Positions 8,947 to 18,559 of a stretch of DNA of 47,298 nt are shown in pieces (the first letter of the stretch is position 1; each line of letters starts with the position of its first letter). This stretch comes from Candidatus Staskawiczbacteria bacterium RIFCSPHIGHO2_02_FULL_43_16 (GTDB lineage: Bacteria > Patescibacteriota > Minisyncoccia > Minisyncoccales > Staskawiczbacteraceae), in assembly GCA_001821935.1 (NCBI GenBank), contig MHOU01000002.1:58793-106090 (forward strand). Direction: 5' to 3'. The notes under the pieces were generated by a model. The model did not search any database. It was not told where the DNA came from and saw only the letters and a program-made list of their open reading frames with translations. The translations under genes and the position numbers were made by a program.

Positions 8947-9107
8947 TAGACCTGTTGCGTATTAAGGATTGTTACGAAAATCGAAGATTTTGGATCAGAA
9001 ATTTGATAGAATTTTGAGGCTTGCCCGCTGGGCCCGCCGAGAAATTATTGCAAATTTCTGGCCGAAATATGCGATTTGCAGTAAATCCTTAATACGCAAC
9101 AGGTCTA
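8947..9107. mobile_element. MITE-like element, copy 1
   Basis: Perfect 24-bp terminal inverted repeats TAGACCTGTTGCGTATTAAGGATT / AATCCTTAATACGCAACAGGTCTA; core shared with 37073-37232. Confidence 0.65.
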
Positions 9108-9169
9108 TGTAAAAACATCAAAAAAGCCCGGAAAATCCCCGGGTCGTAGCGATACGATTTCGGGGATTT

Positions 9170-10084
9170 TTAATGTAAAAAGTTTTTAATCAGTTTTTGT
9201 GCTTCCGTTTGGTTTTTTACCCAATGAATCCTTTGATCACGTTTAAACCAGGTCATTTGGCGTTTGGTAAATTGCAATGATTCTTTTTGGATTGCATCAA
9301 TCATCTCCCCGTAGGAGATTTTTTGTTGTAGGTATTGTGCGACAAAGCGATATTCCAGGCCAAGTTCTTCAAGTCTTTTAAACGAGAGGCCAGTTTTTGC
9401 CTGTCTGCCGACAGGCAGGTGGAGATTTTTAACTTCAATAATAATTCCTTTGATTCTTTTTTTCAGGCGGGCGGCAATCAATTTTTTTAGTTCTTGGGGA
9501 GATTTTTTAATGCCAATAAGCAGTGGACGCCCGACGTCCACCGTGGACGTCGGGCGTCCACCTGCTGGTGGGACGGGTTTTCCCGTGGTTTTGACTATTT
9601 CAATGGCGCGGATGAGGCGGCGGGGGTTTTGGGGGTCAATATTAGCGGCGCGGGCGGGGTCTAGTTTTAAAAGCATCTGGTAAAGCTCTTTGATGGTTTT
9701 TCTTTCCAGTTTTTTCCTTAACTTCCAATTTGGTTTAACTTCCGGAATAACAATGCCGTCAACGATTGATTGGATGTAAAAACCGGTTCCGCCAACTAAA
9801 AAGGGTAGCCGTCCGCGTTTTTGAATTTGTAATATAGTCCGTCTGGCTAATTTTTGGTACTGGGCGACCGTGAATTTGCGCGTGGGGTTGGCCACATCAA
9901 GTAAATGATGAGGAATGCCTGCCATTTCGCGCTTCGTAATTTTCCCGGAACCAATATCCAGCCCCCTGTACACCTGCCGGGAATCGGCAGAAATAATTTC
10001 TCCATTAAAAAGCCGCGCCAGCTTTATGGCTAGCGCAGATTTTCCCGAGGCAGTTGGCCCCAAAATTACGACTAATTTATCCAT
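9170..10084 (-). CDS. miaA: tRNA dimethylallyltransferase
   Basis: VVILGPTASGKSALAIKLA, ADSRQVYRGLDIGSGKIT, HHLLDV, FLVGGTGFYIQ. Confidence 0.95.
   Translation of the reverse strand: MDKLVVILGPTASGKSALAIKLARLFNGEIISADSRQVYRGLDIGSGKITKREMAGIPHHLLDVANPTRKFTVAQYQKLARRTILQIQKRGRLPFLVGGTGFYIQSIVDGIVIPEVKPNWKLRKKLERKTIKELYQMLLKLDPARAANIDPQNPRRLIRAIEIVKTTGKPVPPAGGRPTSTVDVGRPLLIGIKKSPQELKKLIAARLKKRIKGIIIEVKNLHLPVGRQAKTGLSFKRLEELGLEYRFVAQYLQQKISYGEMIDAIQKESLQFTKRQMTWFKRDQRIHWVKNQTEAQKLIKNFLH
9409..9430. repeat. Palindromic repeat inserted in frame in miaA (LPVGRQA)
   Basis: CCTGTCTGCCGACAGGCAGG. Confidence 0.6.
9523..9561. repeat. Palindrome in frame in miaA
   Basis: GTGGACGCCCGACGTCCAC-C-GTGGACGTCGGGCGTCCAC, perfect 19-bp arms, encodes ..GGRPTSTVDVGRP.. 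Confidence 0.75.
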
Positions 10085-10085
10085 A

Positions 10086-11726
10086 CTATCTCATCTCTTC
10101 TTTTTTGTCTTTGATAAAATACCGCCACTTTTCCAAAAATTCAATGAACACGGAAAAGGGCATGTCTATTAACACATTAAAAAAGGTGGTGATAGCGTTG
10201 TATTTTTTCCATTTGTGGCTCATCCAGCGGCCGGCGCCGGTGATGGGTAAGAGTAGCACGTCAGAAATAAACATGAAAAGCCCACCGCCTCCACTTTCAA
10301 TGGTCAGTTCTTCAGAGCGCGAACGCACCGCCGTGCCAGCGAACAAAATCAAGGCGATGAAAATGATGTTGATAATAATGGAGCTGACCGGGAAGTGAAG
10401 ATAGTTAAACACCCAGTAAATGCCCCCGAAAGAAACCACCGCTCCCATCAGGTAAATAAAAGAAAGCATCAGCCTGGTTGAGACACCGCGTTTCTTGGGG
10501 AGTTTTATCTCATAGATATCGGGCACGTCTTTTTTATGGACGATTTTGAAGGTTTCCATAATGGCCAAAGTCATATTTTTCGTGGAAGGCGGTTTGATGG
10601 TGGCAATGAGCACGGCCATGAGAGCGGTAGGAATGGCAACGTCGGCCGCTAGGGAAAGGGGGTTAATATCTCCGTCGCTGAACAATTTTGCCAATATGAA
10701 TTCAAGCAATATCAGTGAAACGATTTTGGTAATGAAAATTGACGCGGTAGAATACACCGCCGCCCGCCTGATTTTAGCCTTTAAATCCAATAGCCTGGCT
10801 GCGTAAGCTTCGCGGATTGCCCCCTCTAAAAAGGCCGGGTTTTGCAGCTGATTCATTATTTTTTCCGTTTCATCTGCTTGCGCAGCCAGATTTTTTGCCA
10901 GCACATCACCCAGCAGCAAATAAGGCGTGTCATATTTTTCACAAATGGCGTAAAACTTTTTTGCCAGAGGGTGCTGCAAATCTTGTTCAAGGGTTTTGAG
11001 GATCTTATAAATATGCTGGGCAATGGCAGCCAATTGGGCCTCTGACGGATTATCCCAATACGGATATTTATATTTCATCAGGTTGTAATTGATAATGGGC
11101 GTGTCAAACTTAAACAGCGCTTGCTGGACGGCAATGTATATTTGCAAATTCGTATCTTCTTTCTTTAACAACCCGATCCGATAAACCGCCTCTTGTACCT
11201 GGATGCGTTCTTGCATGTGGGAGAACATGTAATCTATCAGTGCCATTTCTTTGAGCGAAGGGGCCAGGGTTTCTTCAATTTCACAGGCCGCGATTTCCAG
11301 CAGATCATGATAAAAATTTAAACCGGCCTTGCCTTTTTTGTTTTCCGGGTTGTTTTTTAAAATAAATACATATTTTTCAATGATGCGCTGGACATCAGAC
11401 ACCTTTGATTCTTCAATAGTGTCATTTAAAAACCAGCCTCCGCGCACTAGTTCCAGCACCAAGGGTTCGGCCACATTTTGGGTGGTAAAGTTATTTAATT
11501 CCAAATCCAAAAACCGCCGTTTCAGTTTCCTGATAATGGCGGCGCGGCGCATTAAATGCTCTTCCTTCCAGTCAATGATGGTGCGGATGTGTTCGTAAAA
11601 AGAGGCGAACTTTGAAGCCACCTCGTCAACGTGTATGGTGGGAGCACCTCCTGTGGGTTTAAGAGATTTTTGCCAAAGCGAGTATTTTTCAATAAGCTCT
11701 TTGGTGGACTGGGTTAGCTCATTCAT
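10086..11726 (-). CDS. Large membrane protein of unknown function (546 aa)
   Basis: Long ORF with several hydrophobic segments in the C-terminal half; overlaps the thrS end by 4 nt. Confidence 0.7.
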   Translation of the reverse strand: MNELTQSTKELIEKYSLWQKSLKPTGGAPTIHVDEVASKFASFYEHIRTIIDWKEEHLMRRAAIIRKLKRRFLDLELNNFTTQNVAEPLVLELVRGGWFLNDTIEESKVSDVQRIIEKYVFILKNNPENKKGKAGLNFYHDLLEIAACEIEETLAPSLKEMALIDYMFSHMQERIQVQEAVYRIGLLKKEDTNLQIYIAVQQALFKFDTPIINYNLMKYKYPYWDNPSEAQLAAIAQHIYKILKTLEQDLQHPLAKKFYAICEKYDTPYLLLGDVLAKNLAAQADETEKIMNQLQNPAFLEGAIREAYAARLLDLKAKIRRAAVYSTASIFITKIVSLILLEFILAKLFSDGDINPLSLAADVAIPTALMAVLIATIKPPSTKNMTLAIMETFKIVHKKDVPDIYEIKLPKKRGVSTRLMLSFIYLMGAVVSFGGIYWVFNYLHFPVSSIIINIIFIALILFAGTAVRSRSEELTIESGGGGLFMFISDVLLLPITGAGRWMSHKWKKYNAITTFFNVLIDMPFSVFIEFLEKWRYFIKDKKEEMR

Positions 11727-13483
11727 TGTTTTTCTGAAATTTCAGTTTTCATTTTTTCCAAAAAGGCTTCAACCGGCATTTGGCCCAAGTCTCCCTGCCT
11801 GCCGGCAGGCAGGCCTTGCCCTCGCGCACGCACGGAAACGGCGCTTGCTGCGATTTCTTTATCGCCCATAATTAATAAATAGGGGATGTGCTGCATTTCG
11901 GCTTCGCGGATTTTTTTACCCAATGTATCGTTTTCTTCGTACATCTTAAATCTTAAATCATGCATCTTAAACTGCTCTGCAATTTTTTTAGCGTATTCAA
12001 AATGCTTATCTGAAATAGGAATAATAGCAATTTGCACCGGCGCCAGCCATAGCGGAAAATTCCCGGCCACGTGTTCAATATATACCGATAAAAATCGTTC
12101 TACGGAACCCATGAGGGCAAAATGTATCATCACCGGAGTTTGGGCTTTCCCGCCGGTATCAATATATTCTAAGCCGAATCGTGCGGGCTGCACAAAATCA
12201 AGTTGGGGAGTAGCCAGTTGCCATTCGCGGCCCAAAGAATCTTTAACCATAAAATCTATTTTGGGCCCGTAAAAAGCCGCTTCGCCTTCGGCAACAAAAT
12301 AATCCAGGTTGTTTTTCTTAGCGATGTCCAGCAAAATGTCTTCAGCCTTTTTCCAAAGTGAAACTTCGCCTAAATACTTTTTAGGATCTTTAGGGTCTCT
12401 GAATGAAAGGCGCGCCCGAAGCGGCATGCCGAATGTTTCGTAAAATATTTTAGTAACGTCAATTAATTCTTGGTAAATTTGTTCAATTTGATCCGGCATG
12501 CAAAAGGTGTGGCTGTCATCTTGAGTAATTGAGCGTACGCGCGAAAGCCCCAATAGTTCGCCGGCTTTTTCATCGCGGTACACGGTGGTGGTTTCCATGT
12601 ATTTTATCGGCAAATCTTTATAGCTGCGGGGTTTTGAGGCGTAAATCTGTTGGTGGTGCGGGCAGTTCATGGGTTTCATTACCAGTTCATCTTTAGTTTC
12701 TTGGCTTTTTACCAAAAATAGTTCACCGCCGAATTTATCCCAGTGGCCGGAAGTTTTATACAAATCATTCTTGGTAATATGCGGGCTCCACACTTTCTGC
12801 CAGCCTTTGGCCGCGCGCAGGCTTTGAGAATATTCGTTTAGCAATTCCCGCAGCCAAGTTCCTTTTTGGGTAAATAATGGCAAGCCCTTGCCGACTTGAT
12901 CGGAAATAGTAAATAAATCCATTTTTTCTCCCAAAATCCTGTGGTCTCTTTTTTTGGCTTCTTCTAACTGCTTCAAATACGCCTCTAATTCTTTTTGAGT
13001 CGCAAAAGCCGTGCCGTAAATACGGGTTAACATTTTATTTTTTTCATCACCGCGCCAATACGCGCCGGCAACTGAAAGCAGTTTGAAATTCTGCAGTTCT
13101 TTTTGCGGGTTTTGTGAGTGGCCGCCTTTACATAAATCCAAAAAGTTTCCCGGGTCGTTTTCGGTAATGGCTTTACCTTCTTTGGCAAAGTCTTTGATAA
13201 GTTCAAGCTTATAGGGGTTATCTTTAAAATGTTTTTTGGCGGTTGCCACCGAAACTTCTTTTACTTCAAAAGCGTGCCATGTGGCAAGGATCTCCCGCAT
13301 CTTTTTTTCAATGGCCGGGAAATCTTCTTGGGAAATGACCGTTTTGCCCATGTCAAAATCTTGGTAAAAACCATTTTCAATGGCCGGCCCGATGGCGTTT
13401 TTAGCTTTAGGCCACAATGTTTTTACTGCCGCGGCCAGCAAGTGGGCGAGTGAATGGCGTAGTTGCTCTGCATGTTCTTCCAT
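11723..13483 (-). CDS. thrS: Threonyl-tRNA synthetase
   Basis: LRHSLAHLLAAAVKTLWP, KGGHSQNP, MKPMNCPHHQQIYASKPRSYKDLPIKYMETTTVYRDEKAGELLGLSRVRSITQDDSH. Confidence 0.96.
   Translation of the reverse strand: MEEHAEQLRHSLAHLLAAAVKTLWPKAKNAIGPAIENGFYQDFDMGKTVISQEDFPAIEKKMREILATWHAFEVKEVSVATAKKHFKDNPYKLELIKDFAKEGKAITENDPGNFLDLCKGGHSQNPQKELQNFKLLSVAGAYWRGDEKNKMLTRIYGTAFATQKELEAYLKQLEEAKKRDHRILGEKMDLFTISDQVGKGLPLFTQKGTWLRELLNEYSQSLRAAKGWQKVWSPHITKNDLYKTSGHWDKFGGELFLVKSQETKDELVMKPMNCPHHQQIYASKPRSYKDLPIKYMETTTVYRDEKAGELLGLSRVRSITQDDSHTFCMPDQIEQIYQELIDVTKIFYETFGMPLRARLSFRDPKDPKKYLGEVSLWKKAEDILLDIAKKNNLDYFVAEGEAAFYGPKIDFMVKDSLGREWQLATPQLDFVQPARFGLEYIDTGGKAQTPVMIHFALMGSVERFLSVYIEHVAGNFPLWLAPVQIAIIPISDKHFEYAKKIAEQFKMHDLRFKMYEENDTLGKKIREAEMQHIPYLLIMGDKEIAASAVSVRARGQGLPAGRQGDLGQMPVEAFLEKMKTEISEKQ
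11794..11813. repeat. 20-bp perfect palindrome in frame in thrS (LPAGRQG)
   Basis: CCTGCCTGCCGGCAGGCAGG. Confidence 0.8.
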
Positions 13484-13575
13484 GAATTGATGTAGCGAAG
13501 CGAAGAAATTCACCTCGAAAATCAGGCTAAGATATATAATATACCTTGTGGCCTGATTTTCGCTGGATACCTTGT
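13484..13575 (-). promoter_or_regulatory. Conserved structured leader, copy C (thrS)
   Basis: Reverse strand: AAGGTATCCAGCGAAAATCAGGC...GCCTGATTTTCGAGGTGAATTTCTTCGCTTCGCTACATCAATTC-ATG. Confidence 0.7.
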
Positions 13576-13725
13576 TCGTTATTTTAATGACTATTTAATC
13601 ATGCTACCATTTCCTTTTTCCACAGAAAAGACTTGACACGGTTTTTTGGTTATGATTAAATGGGTTTTGTGGGCAGAGAGGGTTCTTTGTCCAGTATGGA
13701 GTTTTTCACCCTTAGGAGTGCAGTC

Positions 13726-13956
13726 ATGGAAAATCGCGGTCATCAGCGCAAGATTCATTTGGAGATGGCGAAATCTCCGGCGCAAAGGGCCCTCGAAATG
13801 AGGAAAGCGATCGAAGAAGTCAACTCAATAACTTGGGTTGAAAAAGGCACGAGAGATCGTACGATCAAGATGCTCCAGGATGGCTCCCATTCTGTCGAGC
13901 GGATCATGAAGACGTTTCGTGCTCTTGCCGAGCGGCACCAGCCTCAACCCGCGTGA
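13726..13956 (+). CDS. Small orphan protein (76 aa)
   Basis: TTGACA promoter near 13632, SD AGGAG, ATG at 13726, terminator follows. Confidence 0.6.
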   Translation: MENRGHQRKIHLEMAKSPAQRALEMRKAIEEVNSITWVEKGTRDRTIKMLQDGSHSVERIMKTFRALAERHQPQPA

Positions 13957-13975
13957 TTTTTCTGCGCCGTTTACG

Positions 13976-14006
13976 GCCCCACATAGAAAGGTGTGGGGCA
14001 TTTTTT
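13976..14006 (+). terminator. Terminator
   Basis: GCCCCACAtagaaaggTGTGGGGCATTTTTT. Confidence 0.85.
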
Positions 14007-17000
14007 ATGCTTCTTGTACAATCTCCTGTACGTCATCGGCTACAATTTTGATTTCACCGTTGCGGTCATCCACCCGGCCGGCAAAAAAGACAATTTTATT
14101 TTCTTGCAAGGCGACGGGATTTTTTTCCATCAAGTTGGGGAAGACCACCACCTCCGTTTTGGCCGTTAAATCTTCAAATTTGATAAACAGCATGGGCTTG
14201 CCGGTTTTGGTGATGATTTTTTTGGCTTGGGTTATCAGTCCGCCCAGCAGGACTTTTTTATTCACCCAGGTTTTGTCAATTTTGGCAATGGCAGTAGTGC
14301 GGGTTTCAAATAATTTTCTAAAACTGTTCAAGGGGTGGCTGGAAACATACAACCCCAGCAATTCCTTTTCCCAGGTTAATTTTTCCAGCATTTTGGCGGG
14401 AACGGCCGCGTCCATTTTTATTTCCGTGGTTTTCATGATGGCCGGGGCGCCGGCAAACAGGCCGATCTGCCCGGTAGATTTGTTTTTTTGGTTTTCGCGG
14501 GCGATTTCCAATAACTTTTCCAGGTTTTGCAGCATCTGGTTTCTCTCCGCAAATTCATCAAAGGCACCGGCTTTTATAAGCGCTTCCATACTTTTTTTAT
14601 TCAAATCTTTGCTGGCCACCCGGTGGATGAAATCGCTGACGGAAGTGAACTTGCCGTTGGTTTTGACTTCCAGCGCCACGGTGTCAATAATATTTTCACC
14701 CACATTTTTAATGGCCAAAAGTCCGAAGCGGATTTTCTGCTGGCCGGGCACCACGGTAAAGTTTTTCAAGCTTTCATTAATGTTGGGGGGAAGCACTTCA
14801 ATGTCCATTTTTTTACATTCTTCTATTAACAGGGCGATGCGTTCCACATCCGCCTTTTCCGAAGTTAACACCGAAGCCATAAATTCCACCGGGTAGTGGG
14901 CTTTTAAATAGGCGGTTTGATAAGCAATGGTGGCATATGAAACCGAATGGGATTTATTAAATCCGTAAGCGGCAAAGGGTAAAATCCATTGCCATAATTC
15001 TTCGGCTACTTTTTTTTGAAAACCGTTTTTGACGGCGCCATCAATAAATTTAGTTTCTTGCGCGTCAAGCAGGGCTTTGATTTTCTTGCCCACTGCTTTT
15101 CTTAATACATCGGCTTCTCCTAGCGTAAAACCGGCAATAACTTGGGCAAGCTTCATGAGTTGTTCTTGGTAAATCATGATGCCTTGGGTGCTTTTTAATA
15201 GGGGTTCAAGTTCGGGAATGATGTAGGTTATTTGCTGCCGGCCGTGTTTTCGCTCAATGTAGTCTGGGATAAATTGCATGGGGCCGGGCCGGTACAGCGC
15301 CACCATGGCTGCAATGTCTTCAAATTCGGTAGGTTTTAACTCTTTTAAGTAGCGCTTCATTCCGTCTGATTCCAATTGAAACACTGATGTAGTTATGGCA
15401 TCTTGCAAAAGCTTGAAGGTTTTTTGGTCGTCATGGGGTATTTTTTCAATATTTATGGATTCGCCGCGGATGACGAAAATTCGCGCCAAAGTATCTTCAA
15501 TAATGGTCAGGTTTTTTAACCCCAAAAAATCCATTTTCAAAAGCCCTAAGTCTTCAATGGCGTGCATTTCATACTGGGTGATAATGGAGTCGTCTTCTTT
15601 CCCCGGGGGATGTTGCAAAGGAACCGACTGGTCTAGGGCGTCTGCGGAAATTACCACCCCGCAGGCATGGGTGGAAGCATGGCGGGCCACCCCTTCCAAT
15701 TTTAATCCCAGGTCAATTAATTTTGTGGCTTGCGGGTCATTTTTATACAATTCTTTAAATTCCGCCACTTTTTCCAGGGTTTCAGTCAAATCCATTCCCA
15801 GGGGAATCATTTTTGCCATCGTATCGCAGTAGCTGTACGGGTATTGCAAAGCCCGGCCCACATCGCGCACTACGGCGCGGGCGGCCATGGTTCCAAAGGT
15901 GATAATCTGGGCCACGTGGTCATGGCCGTATTTTTCACCCACATACTTAATCACCTCATCACGCCGCCGGTCGGTAAAGTCCATGTCAATATCGGGCATG
16001 CTGATGCGCTCCGGATTTAAAAATCGTTCAAACAGCAGGTCATATTTTATCGGGTCAACGCTGGTGATGTCGGTAAGGTAACAGACCAGGGAACCTGCCG
16101 CCGATCCCCGGGCGTTCCTGCTGATTCTTTTTTCCAGGGCCCATTTGGTAAAGTCATGCACAATTAAAATATAGCCGGCAAATCCGGTTTTGTTGATAAT
16201 GGAAAGCTCGTAGTCCATTCTTTCCCTGATCTCGGGCGTGATATGGGGGTACTTTCTTGCCAGCCCTTCTTCGCAAAGTTGGGTTAAATAACTTTCGGCG
16301 GTTTTTCCTGGAGGTACCTGGAAAGAGGGGAGCCGCGTTTTTCCCAGTTCAAATTCAAAGTCGCACATGTCGGCGATTTTCTGGGAGTTTTCCAAAGCCT
16401 GGGGCGTGTCTTTGAAAATCTCTGCCATTTTGGCGGGTGAGAGCATGGAAAAATCATCGCCTTGCAACGTGAGGCGTTCGGGGTCATTGGGGTCGGAACC
16501 GGTGTTGATCAACATTAAAACATCCTGGGCTTCGGCGTCTTCGGCGCGCAAATAGTGAATATCATTGGTGGCCACCAGCGGCAAGCCGGTTTTTTGGGCC
16601 AGTTCAATAATTTTTTTATTCAACACCTGTTGTTCGGGGATATTTTGGTGGTATTGCAATTCTAAATAAAAAGAATCCGATCCGAAAATTTTTGAATAAT
16701 GGCGCGCCAAGGTTTCGGCTTCATCCAGCTTACCGGCCAATAACAATTTGGGGATTTTTCCGTTTAAGCAGGCGCTGGTGCCGATCAAACCTTCGGCGTG
16801 TTTTTCCAAAAGCTCTTCATCAATGCGCGGCTTGTAATAATAGCCTTCCAGGTGGGCGGTGGTAACCAGTTTGACCAGGTTTTCATAGCCCTTCTGGTTT
16901 TTGCAAAGCAAAATCATGTGCCAGCTTTTGGCGTCAATGTTGGGGCGCTTGTCTTTATGGCCTTCAAAGGCCATGTAGACTTCACAGCCAATGATGGGCT

Positions 17001-17181
17001 TGATGCCGCGGGCGCGGGCTTCTTTGAAAAATTCCACCGCGCCATACATGACGCCGTGGTCCGTTAAGCCAACCGCACCCATGCCAAGTTCTTTGACATA
17101 ATCAACCAGTTGGGGAATTTTTGGCAGGCCATCCAGCAGGGAATAATGGGAATGGGTGTGCAAGTGAACAAATTTTGGCAT
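14005..17181 (-). CDS. dnaE: DNA polymerase III alpha subunit
   Basis: FVHLHTHSHYSLLDGLPKIPQLV (PHP), RGSAAGSLVCYLTDITSVDPIKYDLLFERFLNPERISMPDIDMDF. Confidence 0.97.
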   Translation of the reverse strand: MPKFVHLHTHSHYSLLDGLPKIPQLVDYVKELGMGAVGLTDHGVMYGAVEFFKEARARGIKPIIGCEVYMAFEGHKDKRPNIDAKSWHMILLCKNQKGYENLVKLVTTAHLEGYYYKPRIDEELLEKHAEGLIGTSACLNGKIPKLLLAGKLDEAETLARHYSKIFGSDSFYLELQYHQNIPEQQVLNKKIIELAQKTGLPLVATNDIHYLRAEDAEAQDVLMLINTGSDPNDPERLTLQGDDFSMLSPAKMAEIFKDTPQALENSQKIADMCDFEFELGKTRLPSFQVPPGKTAESYLTQLCEEGLARKYPHITPEIRERMDYELSIINKTGFAGYILIVHDFTKWALEKRISRNARGSAAGSLVCYLTDITSVDPIKYDLLFERFLNPERISMPDIDMDFTDRRRDEVIKYVGEKYGHDHVAQIITFGTMAARAVVRDVGRALQYPYSYCDTMAKMIPLGMDLTETLEKVAEFKELYKNDPQATKLIDLGLKLEGVARHASTHACGVVISADALDQSVPLQHPPGKEDDSIITQYEMHAIEDLGLLKMDFLGLKNLTIIEDTLARIFVIRGESINIEKIPHDDQKTFKLLQDAITTSVFQLESDGMKRYLKELKPTEFEDIAAMVALYRPGPMQFIPDYIERKHGRQQITYIIPELEPLLKSTQGIMIYQEQLMKLAQVIAGFTLGEADVLRKAVGKKIKALLDAQETKFIDGAVKNGFQKKVAEELWQWILPFAAYGFNKSHSVSYATIAYQTAYLKAHYPVEFMASVLTSEKADVERIALLIEECKKMDIEVLPPNINESLKNFTVVPGQQKIRFGLLAIKNVGENIIDTVALEVKTNGKFTSVSDFIHRVASKDLNKKSMEALIKAGAFDEFAERNQMLQNLEKLLEIARENQKNKSTGQIGLFAGAPAIMKTTEIKMDAAVPAKMLEKLTWEKELLGLYVSSHPLNSFRKLFETRTTAIAKIDKTWVNKKVLLGGLITQAKKIITKTGKPMLFIKFEDLTAKTEVVVFPNLMEKNPVALQENKIVFFAGRVDDRNGEIKIVADDVQEIVQEA

Positions 17182-17313
17182 AATTTTTGCGTTTTGATAA
17201 CCTATTTTACTTTTTATTAAAAACTTTCACAAGTTGACTTAATTAAGTATTAGTGATATGATTAAGGTGCGTCAAAATAGGTGTCAATCTTTTGTATGTA
17301 AAGAGAGGGTGCT

Positions 17314-17472
17314 ATGAAAAATGAAACGATCAGGGGCATTTTAGACAGTGCGCTGGGAGCCGAGGAAAAGGTGGCGCAGCTTCGTGGGCTTCTGGTGGCC
17401 GAAGAGGCGGCTGAAAAGCCAAAGGAAATGACTCACGAAGAAATGATCAAAGAGACGCTGGAGCGTCGTTAG
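17314..17472 (+). CDS. Small orphan protein (52 aa)
   Basis: MKNETIRGILDSALGAEEKVAQLRGLLVAEEAAEKPKEMTHEEMIKETLERR; TTGACT-N17-TATGAT promoter and SD AGAGAGGG; absent from the supplied ORF track. Confidence 0.55.
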   Translation: MKNETIRGILDSALGAEEKVAQLRGLLVAEEAAEKPKEMTHEEMIKETLERR

Positions 17473-17555
17473 CCGTCGTAGTTGAAGGGCGAAAGCCAAA
17501 CCTTGAAGCGACACACTGCTTCGAGGTTTTTTAATGCGCCAAAATCTGCTACCAT

Positions 17556-18221
17556 ATGGTAATGAAACCGAATTTCAACGAAGAAAAAAAGTTATGGAAG
17601 CAGGGGATTGAGTGTGTGGTTGGGTTGGACGAAGCCGGGCGCGGACCGCTGGCCGGCCCGGTGGTGGCAGGTGCGGTTGTGGTTAATTCAAAATTCAAAA
17701 ATCAAAATGCAAAATTACAATTTAAAATTCAAAATTTAAAAATTGACGATTCAAAGAAATTGACGGAAAAACAGCGAGAGGAATGTTATGAATCGTTAAC
17801 CAATCATAAGGATATTACATTTGGCGTTGGCGTTGTTTCGGAAAAGGTGATAGACAAAATAAATATTTTAGAGGCGACGAAATTGGCGATGGCGCGGGCA
17901 TTAAAAAATTTGAGTGCAGCCTCGCCCATAGGCCTACGGCCGAGGGATTTTTTGCTGCTAGACGGCAACTTTAAAGTAAAATCAAAAATTCCGCAAAAAA
18001 GCATTATCAAGGGCGATGCCAAAGTGTTTTCCATTGCCGCCGCCAGTATTATTGCCAAGGTGACGCGCGACCGCCTGATGCAAAAAATGCACACAAAATA
18101 CCCCCATTACGGTTTTAATAAGCACAAAGGTTATGGGACGGCCTTGCATATTAAGAATTTAGAGCAGTTTGGGGCGTGTAAAATACATAGGAAAACCTTT
18201 AGAGGTACAAAACAGAATTAG
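17556..18221 (+). CDS. rnhB: Ribonuclease HII
   Basis: VVGLDEAGRGPLAGPVVAGAVV, DDSKKLTEKQRE, SIAAASIIAKVTRDRLM, YPHYGFNKHKGYGTALH. Confidence 0.95.
   Translation: MVMKPNFNEEKKLWKQGIECVVGLDEAGRGPLAGPVVAGAVVVNSKFKNQNAKLQFKIQNLKIDDSKKLTEKQREECYESLTNHKDITFGVGVVSEKVIDKINILEATKLAMARALKNLSAASPIGLRPRDFLLLDGNFKVKSKIPQKSIIKGDAKVFSIAAASIIAKVTRDRLMQKMHTKYPHYGFNKHKGYGTALHIKNLEQFGACKIHRKTFRGTKQN
17921..17944. repeat. Quasi-palindrome in frame in rnhB (SPIGLRPR)
   Basis: CTCGCCCATAGGCCTACGGCCGAG, related to gatB 8212-8235. Confidence 0.65.
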
Positions 18222-18473
18222 GGCGTTTTTAGAACCCAAAAAATGAGATGATTTCTAGGCACAGCGAGGAAGCATAGTCTCTGCACTACGCTGACGAAGC
18301 TGTAACGCAGAAATCAGCCATTTTTTGGGTTCCCTCCGGGCGGGCGGATTCAGGCAAGCTTCATCGTTGCTTCGGAACAAACAATACCTCCGGCATTCAA
18401 TTTGTTCCTCGCGCCTTTAATCTTGCCTGAATCCGCTACCGCTAAAAACGCTCTAATTCTGTTTTGTGCCTCT
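18201..18473. repeat. Nested inverted-repeat element overlapping the rnhB 3' end
   Basis: Outer 32-bp IR (30/32 matches) AGAGGTACAAAACAGAATTAGGGCGTTTTTAG with two further inner IRs. Confidence 0.75.
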
Positions 18474-18559
18474 TGCCCTGTCAGCAGCTTGAAATAACTA
18501 TGGTAAGGTATACAATAAAAATAGAACCTTATTTCATCCTTTTTTTGGGAGGGTCAGCC

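Noticed and set aside
13919-14896. 325-aa plus-strand ORF
   Set aside because: Lies antisense to dnaE; low-complexity Ser/Phe-rich translation typical of a shadow ORF.
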